NCBI GenBank assembly: GCA_015486815.1
Contig: WFQY01000026.1
Coordinates: forward strand, 1-6,005
Source: Phycisphaerae bacterium
GTDB taxonomy: Bacteria; Planctomycetota; Phycisphaerae; JAAYCJ01
Direction: 5' to 3'
DNA length: 6,005 nucleotides
Shown here piece after piece: positions 1 through 5,616 of this stretch. Under the pieces are notes generated by a model that worked only from the letters and a program-made list of their open reading frames with translations, did no database searches and was not told where the DNA came from. A program made the position numbers and the translations under genes. Every line of letters begins with the position of its first letter. Positions within the stretch are counted from its first letter, which is position 1.

Positions 1-2026
1 CGTCATCACTTACGACTTTAATATCAATTTTCAAATCTTCTTTCCCACAAACATCGAGAGCGTTTTCCAATATTTCATTAATAGCAGCAGCGAGCTGTTG
101 CGGATCGCAAAACGCACTCTTGGCTTGTTCAGATATATCGACTATTAGCTGATCGGAGTTTAGATGATGATCGCGAATAAATCGGTCAATGAGATTATTC
201 ATAAAACTCTTTATCTCGATCACCTGCCGCTCGGGTCTTATCGGACGCGCAAAATCCATCAGACCGCTAATAATATCGGACGCACGCGAAGCTTGTTCGA
301 TTATGATATTCAAAGCCTTCTGCTTTTGCTCGTCAGGTTCTTCGCTAACGAGTAGTTGAGCCCTGCCACTTATAATCGCTAACGGATTATTCAACTCGTG
401 AGCGGCACCAGCAGCTAATTCGCCCAAGCCAGCCATATATTTTGTTTCTATCAACTTACGTTCAAGCTCGTGCATCTGACGATTGATACTTAATAATTCA
501 TTCGCAAGATTATCCGCCCTCTCGATAGCAAGTGAATTCGCAAGCATTAAACTTATCGTAGCACAAAGAGCCTGCAACTCCGACTTTTCTCTTTCCAGAC
601 GTGTGAGTGTTTTATCATCGACGCAAAAAATTATCCCGCCGATGATATCTCTGTTCGAACGAAGTCCGATAACTTTAACATCACCACGCGAAAATTTGCG
701 AGAAAAATAAGTTATCACTTCGTTAAGAAACTCGGGAGGATTAATTATCAATTTACTCTCGGTAAACGGCACATCCGAATCTTTAAGGTCAAGAGATTCG
801 AATATTTGTACCTCGGAACGGTCAGCGTCGCAGAAACAGGTTTCTATGCAATTACCGATTTTATCCTGTCGGTAAACAATTACCGAGGAAATGTCCATCG
901 CTTTGCGAGCTGACGAGGCGAAATACTCGAGCATATCGATAACGGACAGATGCGGTTTGACAGAGCGATTAAGCGTGTTTATTGCATCAAAATATCTCGC
1001 ACGAATCTTGAGAATCTCACCGGTATTTGAAAGCTCACGATTAAGCCTACCAAGCTCAGTATTTGCATTCTGAAGCGCCTGACGATATAAGGATTCGCTG
1101 GTAATATCATTTAAGCCCAAAAACTCAGCCCGTTCACCGATAGCACTGCGAAGATTGGTAAGTATGTCCTGATAGCCGTCAGCGTCTATGCCCATCTGCT
1201 TGCAAAGATCTTCAGCATTGTCAGCGAAGATAAAATTGCCCGAAAATCCTATACGCTGTTCTCGAGCAATCAAGTCGGCAAGATATATTATCTCCGCTAA
1301 TTCGCGATAGCTGATGGACTCCGGGAGATTGCTGGCTTTGTGATGGTGAAGCCAAATCGTATTTACTATAGGCTCGGGCAGCTTCCAATATTCTCCTAAT
1401 CGTTTTCCGAACCCGCAATGGTCTATACCCAAAATTCGTCTTTCGACATCCGCTATGCTCGAACGATTATTCTCGGCAATTTTAGCAATACGAGCAAAAC
1501 TTTTAGGCAAAGCGGTGTCGAGAGCAACTTTTCCTATATCGTGCAAAAGCCCACAGACAAAAAGTTCACTCTGATCCAACGCAGATTTGTTAGGCAACTT
1601 TTCTCCGATAAGCTGAGCAGCACAAGCGACAGCTAAGCTGTGCTTCCAAAATTCCACTCTGTCAAATCCACTTTCGGCATTCGAGCCTGAACCGAAGGTT
1701 TCAAACACCTTAACGGACAGTACCATATTACGGACAGCCTCAAATCCGAGCATCAATACTGCTTTTTCGACAGTATTGACTGAACTTCCCAAGCCCAGAT
1801 GTGCCTTGCTGGCCAAAGATAAGAGCCTCGCTGTCAAAGTTTGATCGGATTCGATGAGCGACACGACCTCTTTTACGGAAATATCCTCTGCGGTAGCTGA
1901 GCGAAGCAACTTTGTCGCTACAGCAGATAAAGTAGGAAGCGATTCGAGCTGACGTACAATAAGCTCAATACGTTTAGACCGTAATTTGTCATCCGATGTA
2001 TTGTTTCGTGTGTTTATCGAACCCAC
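1..2026 (-). CDS. HDOD-GAF-like-histidine kinase hybrid sensor, C-terminus beyond window
   Basis: This is a sensor histidine kinase of which 675 uninterrupted codons are visible; its 3' end runs off the left edge. In order it shows an HDOD domain (about residues 25-230, beginning LPTLSAVATKLL), a coiled coil (about 310-345), a weak GAF-like region (about 350-500, assigned from position and pattern only), a second coiled coil (about 500-535), a HisKA region with H-box AAGAAHELNNPLAI and phosphoacceptor His543, and the start of a HATPase domain with N-box NEILENALD (Asn655). The ATP-binding G boxes lie outside. The HDOD part keeps His129, His162-Asp163 (HDIGK) and His227-229, so metal binding is possible. 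GTG at 2026 is the only ATG/GTG/TTG start that keeps the whole HDOD domain; an AGAGG lies 11 bases upstream. It begins 24 bases after the response regulator stop, so the two are probably co-transcribed and partners. No membrane segment is seen, suggesting a cytoplasmic sensor. The signal is unknown. Confidence 0.88.
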   Translation of the reverse strand, partial: MGSINTRNNTSDDKLRSKRIELIVRQLESLPTLSAVATKLLRSATAEDISVKEVVSLIESDQTLTARLLSLASKAHLGLGSSVNTVEKAVLMLGFEAVRNMVLSVKVFETFGSGSNAESGFDRVEFWKHSLAVACAAQLIGEKLPNKSALDQSELFVCGLLHDIGKVALDTALPKSFARIAKIAENNRSSIADVERRILGIDHCGFGKRLGEYWKLPEPIVNTIWLHHHKASNLPESISYRELAEIIYLADLIAREQRIGFSGNFIFADNAEDLCKQMGIDADGYQDILTNLRSAIGERAEFLGLNDITSESLYRQALQNANTELGRLNRELSNTGEILKIRARYFDAINTLNRSVKPHLSVIDMLEYFASSARKAMDISSVIVYRQDKIGNCIETCFCDADRSEVQIFESLDLKDSDVPFTESKLIINPPEFLNEVITYFSRKFSRGDVKVIGLRSNRDIIGGIIFCVDDKTLTRLEREKSELQALCATISLMLANSLAIERADNLANELLSINRQMHELERKLIETKYMAGLGELAAGAAHELNNPLAIISGRAQLLVSEEPDEQKQKALNIIIEQASRASDIISGLMDFARPIRPERQVIEIKSFMNNLIDRFIRDHHLNSDQLIVDISEQAKSAFCDPQQLAAAINEILENALDVCGKEDLKIDIKVVSDD

Positions 2027-2050
2027 TGCGGATATGACCTCTATAAAAGA

Positions 2051-2647
2051 TTAAACATTCAACAAGTCCGCTATTCGGGAAATCAATCTGTCTATATCAA
2101 AAGGCTTTTTGACAAAATCATCCGCTCCTTCACGCTTTAGTCGTTCTATCTCGTCAGGCTCAACTACGCCTGAAACGAAAATAATTTTAATGTGAGAAAA
2201 CGCAGGATTCTCGCGTATCGTTCTGCAGACTACATTACCGTTGACGTCGGGAAGCATATAATCAAGAAGAATCAAATCAGGCTTAAATGAGTGCGTCAGA
2301 ATTCCCGCTTCATATCCCGTACCGGTAGATTTAACCTCAAACCGTCCGTCGCGAGTAAGTGCATCTTCGAGAATATCTACTATCGCGGGGTCATCGTCCA
2401 CTATCAATATCCGACGCTTACCGGATTCAAGTAAATCCAACGGAATATTATTTTCTTTCATAAACGCAATCAATGCGTCCCGCGGAATTCGCCTAAATTT
2501 CGAGCCCGGCACACGAAACCCGCCCAGCTTGCCCGAGTCGAAACATCGTATTATCGTCTGCTGAGATACTTTGCATATCTCCGCTACCTCACCGGTCGTA
2601 AATACCTGTTTCGTCGTATAATCTTTTTTATCATTATTCTCAGCCAT
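2051..2647 (-). CDS. Response regulator with N-terminal MerR/excisionase-type HTH and C-terminal receiver
   Basis: This 198-residue protein is probably a DNA-binding response regulator. Residues 17-63 form a MerR/excisionase-type helix-turn-helix: TTGEVAEICKVSQQTIIRCF, then a basic wing (GSKFRR) and a closing helix. Residues 78-198 form a CheY-like receiver with acidic pocket Asp84-Asp85-Asp86, phosphoacceptor Asp129 (ILLDYMLPD), Ser159 (FVSG) and Lys181 (VKKPFD), so all the classical switch residues are present. The order is reversed from OmpR or NarL regulators, where the receiver comes first. ATG at 2647 is preferred because AGGA sits 8 bases upstream; an in-frame GTG at 2686 would add 13 residues with no domain character, though it has an AGG 4-5 bases ahead. 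The histidine kinase follows by 24 bases and is the likely phosphodonor. The regulated genes are unknown; autoregulation or control of the divergent gene is possible. Confidence 0.9.
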   Translation of the reverse strand: MAENNDKKDYTTKQVFTTGEVAEICKVSQQTIIRCFDSGKLGGFRVPGSKFRRIPRDALIAFMKENNIPLDLLESGKRRILIVDDDPAIVDILEDALTRDGRFEVKSTGTGYEAGILTHSFKPDLILLDYMLPDVNGNVVCRTIRENPAFSHIKIIFVSGVVEPDEIERLKREGADDFVKKPFDIDRLISRIADLLNV

Positions 2648-2655
2648 TATGTTGT

Positions 2656-2659
2656 TCCT
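2656..2659 (-). promoter_or_regulatory. Ribosome binding site deciding the response regulator start
   Basis: AGGA read on the minus strand, 8 bases before ATG at 2647. It favours this start over the upstream in-frame GTG at 2686, and the extra residues from 2686 look like translated AT-rich leader. Confidence 0.55.
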
Positions 2660-2693
2660 ATAATATTTTCTATTATAAGTTTGCACTTTACCT

Positions 2694-2721
2694 ATTTTAT
2701 CTAATTTATCTAAAATGTCCA
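2694..2721 (-). promoter_or_regulatory. Candidate sigma70 promoter for the response regulator/kinase operon
   Basis: On the minus strand TGGACA (2716-2721, one base from the -35 consensus) is followed after 16 bases by TAAAAT (2694-2699, one base from the -10 consensus). Transcription would begin near 2687, about 40 bases before the preferred ATG at 2647. If so, the GTG at 2686 would lie at the transcript's very 5' end, which again favours 2647. The spacer holds a direct repeat described separately. This is a pattern match only. Confidence 0.4.
2697..2713. repeat. Direct repeat TTATCTAA x2 in the promoter spacer, possible operator
   Basis: TTATCTAA occurs at 2697-2704 and again at 2706-2713, a 9-base period close to one helical turn. 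A related TCTAAA lies further right near 2734-2739. The pair lies between and partly over the candidate -35/-10 elements of the signalling operon, where MerR-family proteins often bind. The first gene of that operon encodes a MerR-type helix-turn-helix, so autoregulation is plausible. In AT-rich DNA an 8-base repeat can also arise by chance. Confidence 0.3.
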
Positions 2722-2833
2722 GTCTATAAATCGTCTAAACTAATCGGATACGTTAGTAAAGTTACTTTGTAAAGCTGATAATTAGTTTTTAATCCTTTGC
2801 CTGCTCAATTGACGAAATAATTAATAGCGAATT

Positions 2834-3301
2834 ATGGATAACGAGATTAGCGTAAATGATATTATATTTAATTGGCTTATTTTCTGGGCACTGATATTGA
2901 TAGGCTCAGCCCTTTTGGCTTGTGCTGTGCTTATACCGTTAGTATATGAAAACGATAAGCTGATTTTCGAGTATAATCTTGTAGCAAAACAGCTTGCAAG
3001 GCTAAAAGAGGCGAACAAAGTGCTTGTCTGGCAGACATCCGCTATCGGTAAAGATCCCGGTTTTACCGAAGATATTGCCCGAAAAGAACTTAACCTCCGA
3101 AAGCCCGGCGTTGAAACCATAACCGTCAGACCCGCCCCCATAAAAAAGCCTCACAAAAATAATCAAATATCGTCCAACCTGTTCATCCTTCATAATGCTG
3201 ATAAGTGGTATATAAAACCATTTCTTCAGCTACAAACCCGACTGTGGATATTCGCTATCGCAATAGGATTGATCCTTACGGGAATAATAACAGCAAAATG
3301 A
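2834..3301 (+). CDS. DivIC/FtsB-like membrane protein with extra C-terminal membrane helix
   Basis: This 155-residue protein has a hydrophobic helix at about residues 14-38, then a charged, probably coiled-coil stretch (about 39-66), then DPGFTEDIARKELNLRKPGVE (about residues 74-94). That last segment resembles the C-terminal signature of septum formation initiators (DivIC/FtsB), where a short motif with an (I/V)AR(K/E)EL core and KPGE follows the coiled coil. Those proteins are small bitopic membrane proteins that bridge FtsL and the septal synthase complex. Here a basic, proline-containing linker follows, and then a second strong hydrophobic helix (about 136-153), giving a two-pass topology with the middle probably periplasmic. 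The extra helix and a longer length than usual FtsB (about 100 residues) make the assignment tentative. There is no clear Shine-Dalgarno before the ATG. It diverges from the signalling operon and is separated from the pseudopilins by 196 bases. Confidence 0.72.
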   Translation: MDNEISVNDIIFNWLIFWALILIGSALLACAVLIPLVYENDKLIFEYNLVAKQLARLKEANKVLVWQTSAIGKDPGFTEDIARKELNLRKPGVETITVRPAPIKKPHKNNQISSNLFILHNADKWYIKPFLQLQTRLWIFAIAIGLILTGIITAK

Positions 3302-3303
3302 AG

Positions 3304-3317
3304 AATTGATAATTGAT
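3304..3317 (+). repeat. Short heptamer array (AATTGAT x2)
   Basis: Two perfect tandem AATTGAT units lie immediately before, and by one base overlap, the first paired-hairpin element. They belong to the same 7-base family as the longer arrays at 4275, 4475 and 5543, and the same heptamer lies on the other side of the inverted hairpin copy. Confidence 0.55.
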
Positions 3318-3369
3318 GTCGGAGTTCTCCGCCTTTGGCGGAGACGAAGATCCGCCCTTGGGCGGAATT
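3317..3369 (+). repeat. Paired-hairpin repeat, copy 1 (intergenic)
   Basis: A 53-base element made of two GC-rich hairpins. Hairpin A pairs CTCCGCC (3327-3333) with GGCGGAG (3337-3343) across a TTT loop. Hairpin B pairs TCCGCC (3351-3356) with GGCGGA (3361-3366) across CTTG. A 7-base spacer separates them. Because the arms are near-identical, the right arm of A can also pair with the left arm of B. An inverted copy (51 of 53 identical) lies at 4499-4551 inside a gene. It resembles REP/BIME-type elements in layout, not in sequence. It follows the stop of the DivIC-like gene by 15 bases and might attenuate transcription, but no run of T follows hairpin A and only a weak ATTTATTATT follows hairpin B. 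Confidence 0.85.
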
Positions 3370-3497
3370 TATTATTGAATGCGGAATGGTAATATTTCCT
3401 TGCTTTTATCAGGTTGACAGTTATCGTATAATCTCTTGGAACGAATAGGAAAAGAGACGGTCGGCGGTAAGTTAAGAACAGTAGTGAGGACAGTATA

Positions 3498-4271
3498 ATG
3501 GTGGCTGAAAATAGGACAAAAAGGACAGATAATCCCTATGCGTTTTCGCTGGCAGAGCTTATGGTGGCGATAGGGATTTTGGGGATAGGGATGCTGATAA
3601 TAGCAGCTGCCTTTCCGGTAGCACTCGACCAGACCCGCCAAGCAGTCGAGCTACAAACTTCACAATCGGTCTTCAACGAAGCGGTGAATACTCTGCAGAC
3701 AAAAGTTGATTGGATAGAATTAGAAGAATATTTATCGCACTTTTCATCTTCCTCAACTTACAAATTAGGATCTAATATATGGATTATAAACTTTGACGAA
3801 AAATGGGATAAGGACGGAGACGGCATTGATGATTTCGCATTTAAAAGTATCCCCGATAGCGCCCATCTTGTTTATTCGCAAGATGATACTTATGGTTGGC
3901 TGACAGCCTGCCAGAAACTTACCGACGGAATGTATAAATTTTGGATATTCATTGTAAGAGAGCCAAGCGGGATAAAAAATTCAGCAGGAACAGAACTTAA
4001 AACCAAATTAAGCAAAGTTACCGTAAACAGCGGCGCAGGAACGACAATGCCAACTCTCGCTGAAGCTGTCAATAAAGGACAATATTTACTGGCAGATGAC
4101 GGAGAAATATGCAAAGTAATCGAGACGACTTTAAGCAGTAATAAAGTAAAACTTAACCGTGAGCTTGGCAGTTCCGTATCTGAAGTAGCATCTGTCAAAC
4201 CCATAAGCGGTGCTCGCCTTACCCGCAAAGCTCCGACTGTATGGGTGTATGAGACGGTGATAAATTATTGA
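3498..4271 (+). CDS. Pseudopilin-like protein with type IV prepilin N-terminus
   Basis: This 257-residue protein carries a prepilin-type N-terminus: a 15-residue leader, processing site A15/F16 in YAFSLAELMVAIGILGIGML, the Glu at +5 of the mature protein (Glu20), and a hydrophobic helix to about residue 40. Such proteins are cleaved and N-methylated by a prepilin peptidase and assemble into type II secretion or type IV pilus-like fibres. The spacing and the GILGIGML core resemble PilV/GspI-type minor pilins, but the globular part is not recognised. The residue before the cut is Ala, not the usual Gly. Residues 104-112 (DKDGDGIDD) look like a calcium-binding loop. The C-terminus ends TVWVYETVINY with no membrane anchor. 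GAGGA 7 bases upstream supports the ATG start. The next pseudopilin follows after a repeat-filled 131-base gap, so an operon is likely. Confidence 0.85.
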   Translation: MVAENRTKRTDNPYAFSLAELMVAIGILGIGMLIIAAAFPVALDQTRQAVELQTSQSVFNEAVNTLQTKVDWIELEEYLSHFSSSSTYKLGSNIWIINFDEKWDKDGDGIDDFAFKSIPDSAHLVYSQDDTYGWLTACQKLTDGMYKFWIFIVREPSGIKNSAGTELKTKLSKVTVNSGAGTTMPTLAEAVNKGQYLLADDGEICKVIETTLSSNKVKLNRELGSSVSEVASVKPISGARLTRKAPTVWVYETVINY

Positions 4272-4274
4272 AGA

Positions 4275-4333
4275 GATTGCGGATTGCGGATTGTGGATTG
4301 TGGATTAAAGATTGAGAAGAATTGTTGATTGTT
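4275..4333 (+). repeat. Heptamer tandem array (GATTGCG/GATTGTG type)
   Basis: Consecutive 7-base units read GATTGCG, GATTGCG, GATTGTG, GATTGTG, GATTAAA, GATTGAG, then after AAG two more, AATTGTT and GATTGTT. The array begins four bases after the stop of the first pseudopilin and fills the first half of the gap to the second. The same units occur at 5543-5602 and, inverted, inside the second pseudopilin gene. Confidence 0.8.
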
Positions 4334-4344
4334 GAGCGAAGCGA

Positions 4345-4364
4345 AATCTGCCAATCGGCGGATT
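4345..4364 (+). repeat. Hairpin next to the heptamer array
   Basis: AATCTGCC (4345-4352) and GGCGGATT (4357-4364) pair as an 8-base stem with one U-G wobble in RNA and an AATC loop. The right arm again contains GGCGGA, as in the paired-hairpin elements. It sits between the heptamer array and the second pseudopilin start; with no T run after it, a terminator is unlikely. Confidence 0.5.
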
Positions 4365-4388
4365 GAGTGTTGAGTGGTGATTGACGAA

Positions 4389-4393
4389 GAGGA
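4389..4393 (+). promoter_or_regulatory. Ribosome binding site deciding the second pseudopilin start
   Basis: GAGGA abuts the ATG at 4394, too close for initiation there, but lies 9 bases before the ATG at 4403. This favours 4403, where the product begins MKKMYNV. Confidence 0.55.
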
Positions 4394-4402
4394 ATGTTAA
4401 AG

Positions 4403-5539
4403 ATGAAAAAAATGTATAATGTACAAGCTGAAAGTAATAAGTTCGGGCGTAAAAGGGAAAACGTATCTTCTCTGTTCAATCCACAATCCGCAATCATCAA
4501 TTCCGCCAGAGGGCGGATCTTCGTCTCCGCCAAAGGCGGAGAACTCCGACAACAATTCTTCCCTGCTTTTACTATCGCAGAGCTTATGGTAGCGATGGTT
4601 GTTTTGATAATTATGCTGGGGATGACGGGTTTGATCTATAAGTCAGCTTCGGAAGCGGTTAATCATAACAATGCTACGACAGAATTGTATCAGACAGCAG
4701 AAGCGATAAGAAGACAACTACAAGCGGATTTTAACGGTATAGCTAAAGGTTCTGTCCTGATTCTTGCACGTAGGGACATAAAGACCGGTTTGAAGGAAGT
4801 TGGCACTGACGGGAAGGTACATTTTGATCTCAGCGGCTTAACTGTTCGAGCAGATAAAGTATTACTGACCTCTGCAGGGAATTTCACATCGCTGGTTGAC
4901 TCCGCTGCCAAATCCAACATTGCGAGGATATTATACGGACATGGTATTCCTGTTGAAGACCCGAATTATGGCGATTCGGTAGGACCTAATACAATCGTAA
5001 ACAGATGGATATTCGTTAGAAAACCACTGCTATACATTCCCGGATATACACCGCCAAGCGGAATAAACTACGAAGACGTGGTTGTAGTAAATGATGATAC
5101 CGGCGAGCCGGTGAGTTTAGCAGAAGATATGAAATTATTCCAGACATCGCCATATACATATTGTAATGATGCACTTGGTGTTTCTACGGAAATTAAAGAC
5201 GGCGGAGATCCGGATATTTTTGCATTAAACTGCGGCGAAGTGAAGATAAGAATGTTAGTACCCGCTATAGACACAAATGGCAACGGAACATTGGATAGCG
5301 GAGAATTAAAGGTAGGCACGACGCCAATTTGGCTTGATCTGCCTGATCCCGCAAAGGCTCATTATGTATATTTTACGGTAGGCTCAGATCTAATGCCAAG
5401 AGCTTTGGAGTTTACTATCAGGCTTTATGATAGAAATCTTACGGTAACGAGTTTTGATGATTTCGGCACAGAAGATACCTCTGATGACAAAACACACGCG
5501 GGACAAACGTTTAGGTTTGTGATAAGAACGGGAGGATGA
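4403..5539 (+). CDS. Pseudopilin-like protein with repeat-extended leader
   Basis: This protein of 378 residues from ATG 4403 (381 from 4394) has a type IV prepilin signature at FPAFTIAELMVAMVVLIIML: likely cut A55/F56, Glu60 at +5, hydrophobic helix to about residue 79. It resembles GspJ/PilW-type minor pseudopilins in layout, with a large globular part I do not recognise. Residues 290-301 (DTNGNGTLDSGE) match an EF-hand loop with D, N, N, D and E at positions 1, 3, 5, 9 and 12. Two cysteines lie at 254 and 277. The leader of about 55 residues is far longer than usual; residues about 26-51 are encoded by a heptamer array plus the inverted paired-hairpin repeat, read in frame. No ATG, GTG or TTG occurs between the repeat and the pilin motif, so translation must cross the repeat. 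It probably assembles with the product of the preceding gene. Confidence 0.85.
   Translation: MKKMYNVQAESNKFGRKRENVSSLFNPQSAIINSARGRIFVSAKGGELRQQFFPAFTIAELMVAMVVLIIMLGMTGLIYKSASEAVNHNNATTELYQTAEAIRRQLQADFNGIAKGSVLILARRDIKTGLKEVGTDGKVHFDLSGLTVRADKVLLTSAGNFTSLVDSAAKSNIARILYGHGIPVEDPNYGDSVGPNTIVNRWIFVRKPLLYIPGYTPPSGINYEDVVVVNDDTGEPVSLAEDMKLFQTSPYTYCNDALGVSTEIKDGGDPDIFALNCGEVKIRMLVPAIDTNGNGTLDSGELKVGTTPIWLDLPDPAKAHYVYFTVGSDLMPRALEFTIRLYDRNLTVTSFDDFGTEDTSDDKTHAGQTFRFVIRTGG
4475..4502 (-). repeat. Heptamer array inside the second pseudopilin gene
   Basis: Read on the minus strand the units are AATTGAT, GATTGCG, GATTGTG, GATTGAA: four consecutive 7-base units of the same family as the intergenic arrays, in opposite orientation. 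It joins directly to the paired-hairpin copy at 4499-4551 and is translated on the plus strand as part of the leader (NPQSAIIN). Confidence 0.75.
4499..4551 (-). repeat. Paired-hairpin repeat, copy 2 (inside coding sequence)
   Basis: This is the reverse complement of the element at 3317-3369, matching 51 of 53 bases. The only differences fall in the 4-base loop of hairpin B (CTCT instead of CTTG), leaving both 6-7 base stems intact. On the plus strand it is read as SARGRIFVSAKGGELRQ within the pseudopilin leader. The heptamer array abuts it on the left. Confidence 0.85.
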
Positions 5540-5542
5540 AGA

Positions 5543-5602
5543 GATTGTGGATTGCGAATTGAAGATTGAGAAGAGAGAAGAGATTGCGGATTGTGGATTT
5601 GA
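5543..5602 (+). repeat. Heptamer arrays between second pseudopilin and four-helix-bundle gene
   Basis: Two blocks of 7-base units: GATTGTG, GATTGCG, AATTGAA, GATTGAG (5543-5570), then a purine-rich GAGA spacer, then GATTGCG, GATTGTG, GATTTGA (5582-5602). They begin four bases after the pseudopilin stop, just as the array at 4275 begins four bases after the first pseudopilin stop. The ribosome binding site of the next gene follows directly. Confidence 0.75.
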
Positions 5603-5616
5603 AAGAAAGGAAGAAG

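Larger units (their letters stand above)
3302..3497 (+). other. Intergenic region holding repeats and pseudopilin leader
   Basis: No convincing gene is present; the best open frame is about 20 codons. The left third is heptamer and hairpin repeat. The right part contains TTGACA (3414-3419) and TATAAT (3427-3432), which are only 7 bases apart and so cannot be one promoter, and a GGAAC (3438-3442) with GTC 17 bases on, resembling an ECF-type promoter. GAGGA at 3486-3490 is a good ribosome binding site for the next gene, 7 bases before its ATG. Confidence 0.5.

Noticed and set aside
164..1636. Short open frames on the plus strand and in other minus frames across the left third
   Set aside because: They are shadows of the continuous 675-codon kinase frame, which shows clear domain motifs throughout.
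2809..2833. TTGACG before the DivIC-like gene as a -35 box
   Set aside because: The matching -10 would fall on the start codon and no TATAAT-like sequence is at the right distance.
3327..3366. Hairpins as a Rho-independent terminator after the DivIC-like gene
   Set aside because: No T run follows hairpin A and only a weak AT-rich stretch follows hairpin B; an inverted copy inside a gene points to a repeat element instead.
3414..3432. TTGACA and TATAAT as a sigma70 promoter for the first pseudopilin
   Set aside because: The two boxes are 7 bases apart, far from the required 16-18, and neither has a good partner at the right distance.
4275..4333. CRISPR array
   Set aside because: The 7-base units are directly adjacent with no unique spacers, and no cas gene is present.
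4219..4533. Minus-strand open frame of 104 codons across the pseudopilin gap
   Set aside because: It is translated repeat DNA (the heptamer units give NPQSAIRN-like residues) and has no domain character.
5566..5616. Extended N-terminus for the four-helix-bundle protein
   Set aside because: It would translate the heptamer array and lacks a ribosome binding site; ATG 5617 has AAGGA just upstream and fits the family length.
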